DNA from: Pseudomonadota bacterium
Lineage (GTDB): Bacteria; Pseudomonadota; Gammaproteobacteria; Xanthomonadales; Rhodanobacteraceae
Assembly (NCBI GenBank): GCA_021798675.1
Contig: JAJZGE010000067.1
Span: 1-7,824, forward strand
Reading direction: 5' to 3'
Length of the DNA stretch: 7,824 nt
A program made the position numbers and the translations under genes. Positions 7,334 through 7,824 of this stretch are shown here, in pieces. The notes beneath the pieces were generated by a model. It was not told the origin of the DNA, searched no databases, and saw nothing but the letters and a program-made list of their open reading frames with translations. Positions within the stretch are counted from its first letter, which is position 1. Every line of letters begins with the position of its first letter.

Positions 7334-7824
7334 ATGCGTATCGGTATCCCCTCCGAAACCAAGACCCTCGAAGGTCGCGTTGCCCTGGTTCCCGCCGCCG
7401 CCGCCGACCTGGTGCGGCGTGGCCACGAAGTGTTCCTGCAGTCCGGCGCCGGGCTGAAGAGCGGCTTTGCCGATGAGGCCTATGTCAGGCAGGGCATCAC
7501 CATCGTGCCCGACGCGGCCGCGCTGTACGAGGCTGGCGAGCTGATCGTCAAGGTGAAGGAGCCGGTGGCCGGCGATCTGGCCTTGCTGAAGAAGCATCAC
7601 CTGCTGTTCTGCTACCTGCACCTGGCAGCCGAGCCGGCGCTGACCAGGAGCCTGCTCGACATCGGTCTCACCGGCGTGGCGTTCGAGTCGGTGGAAGAGG
7701 CCGGCGGCCTGCCGCTGCTGCTGCCGATGTCGGTGATCGCCGGGCGTATCGCCACCCAGGTTGGCACCACCCTGCTGCATCGTCCGCAGGGCGGCAAGGG
7801 CAAGCTGCTCGGCGGCATGAGATC
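7334..7824 (+). CDS. ald: Alanine dehydrogenase, N-terminal part
   Basis: The first 163 codons are present and open to the right edge. Alanine dehydrogenase interconverts L-alanine and pyruvate plus ammonia with NAD+/NADH, linking amino-acid catabolism to central carbon. The fragment covers the N-terminal substrate domain: MRIGIPSETK (1-10), EGRVALVP with R15, LIVKVKEP with K75, LFCYLHLAAEPALT with H96, and PLLLPMSVIAGRIATQVG (127-144). R15, K75 and H96 fall at the substrate and catalytic positions of the Mycobacterium tuberculosis enzyme. The related transhydrogenase alpha subunit PntA shares this fold, but the FCYLHLA region favours Ald. The NAD-binding Rossmann domain lies beyond the window. 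The ATG has AGGA (7322-7325) 8 nt upstream. It diverges from trxB and may be expressed from a long leader containing an inverted repeat. Confidence 0.94.
   Translation, partial: MRIGIPSETKTLEGRVALVPAAAADLVRRGHEVFLQSGAGLKSGFADEAYVRQGITIVPDAAALYEAGELIVKVKEPVAGDLALLKKHHLLFCYLHLAAEPALTRSLLDIGLTGVAFESVEEAGGLPLLLPMSVIAGRIATQVGTTLLHRPQGGKGKLLGGMR

Overview
The window is GC-rich, gene-dense chromosomal DNA from a gammaproteobacterium. I would place it in the Xanthomonadales/Lysobacterales, perhaps Rhodanobacteraceae (Rhodanobacter/Dyella-like). This rests on the long IspG form, the protein sequences recalled from that group and the gene order; it is inference, not a database result. Most of the window is core metabolism. 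I see no insertion sequence, prophage, CRISPR array, tRNA or rRNA.

Left part, minus strand (1-1534): the start of a cbb3-type cytochrome c oxidase operon, with complete ccoN and the first 18 codons of ccoO. Upstream is a perfect FNR/ANR box (TTGATGAGGATCAA, 1589-1602), placed where a class II activator site should lie relative to a plausible -10 element. This fits a high-affinity oxidase induced at low oxygen. The divergent intergenic region (1535-1822) also holds a perfect 7-bp inverted repeat (1729-1750) of unknown role.

Middle part, plus strand (1823-4117): ispG (MEP isoprenoid pathway), then the small zinc-ribbon protein gene yjdM/phnA. After these comes a SAM-dependent methyltransferase gene that looks broken. 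It has an in-frame TGA where I expect a Trp codon, a local out-of-frame patch, and loss of the acidic residue that normally binds SAM ribose.

Right part, minus strand (4191-7116): trxB, a COG3146/DUF482-type acyltransferase gene and aat, reading trxB to aat. The last two overlap by 4 bp (ATGA). Divergent from trxB, and running off the right edge, is ald (alanine dehydrogenase). Its 217-bp upstream region contains a TATAAT and an 11-bp stem inverted repeat that may be a leader structure. The trxB/aat neighbourhood recalls the E. coli clpA-infA-aat-cydCD-trxB-lrp-ftsK region, with ald where lrp lies.

I did not find a clearly new biological system. The items most worth a second look are the decaying methyltransferase, the coupled pair of an uncharacterised acyltransferase and Aat, the FNR-type ccoN promoter, and the inverted repeat ahead of ald.
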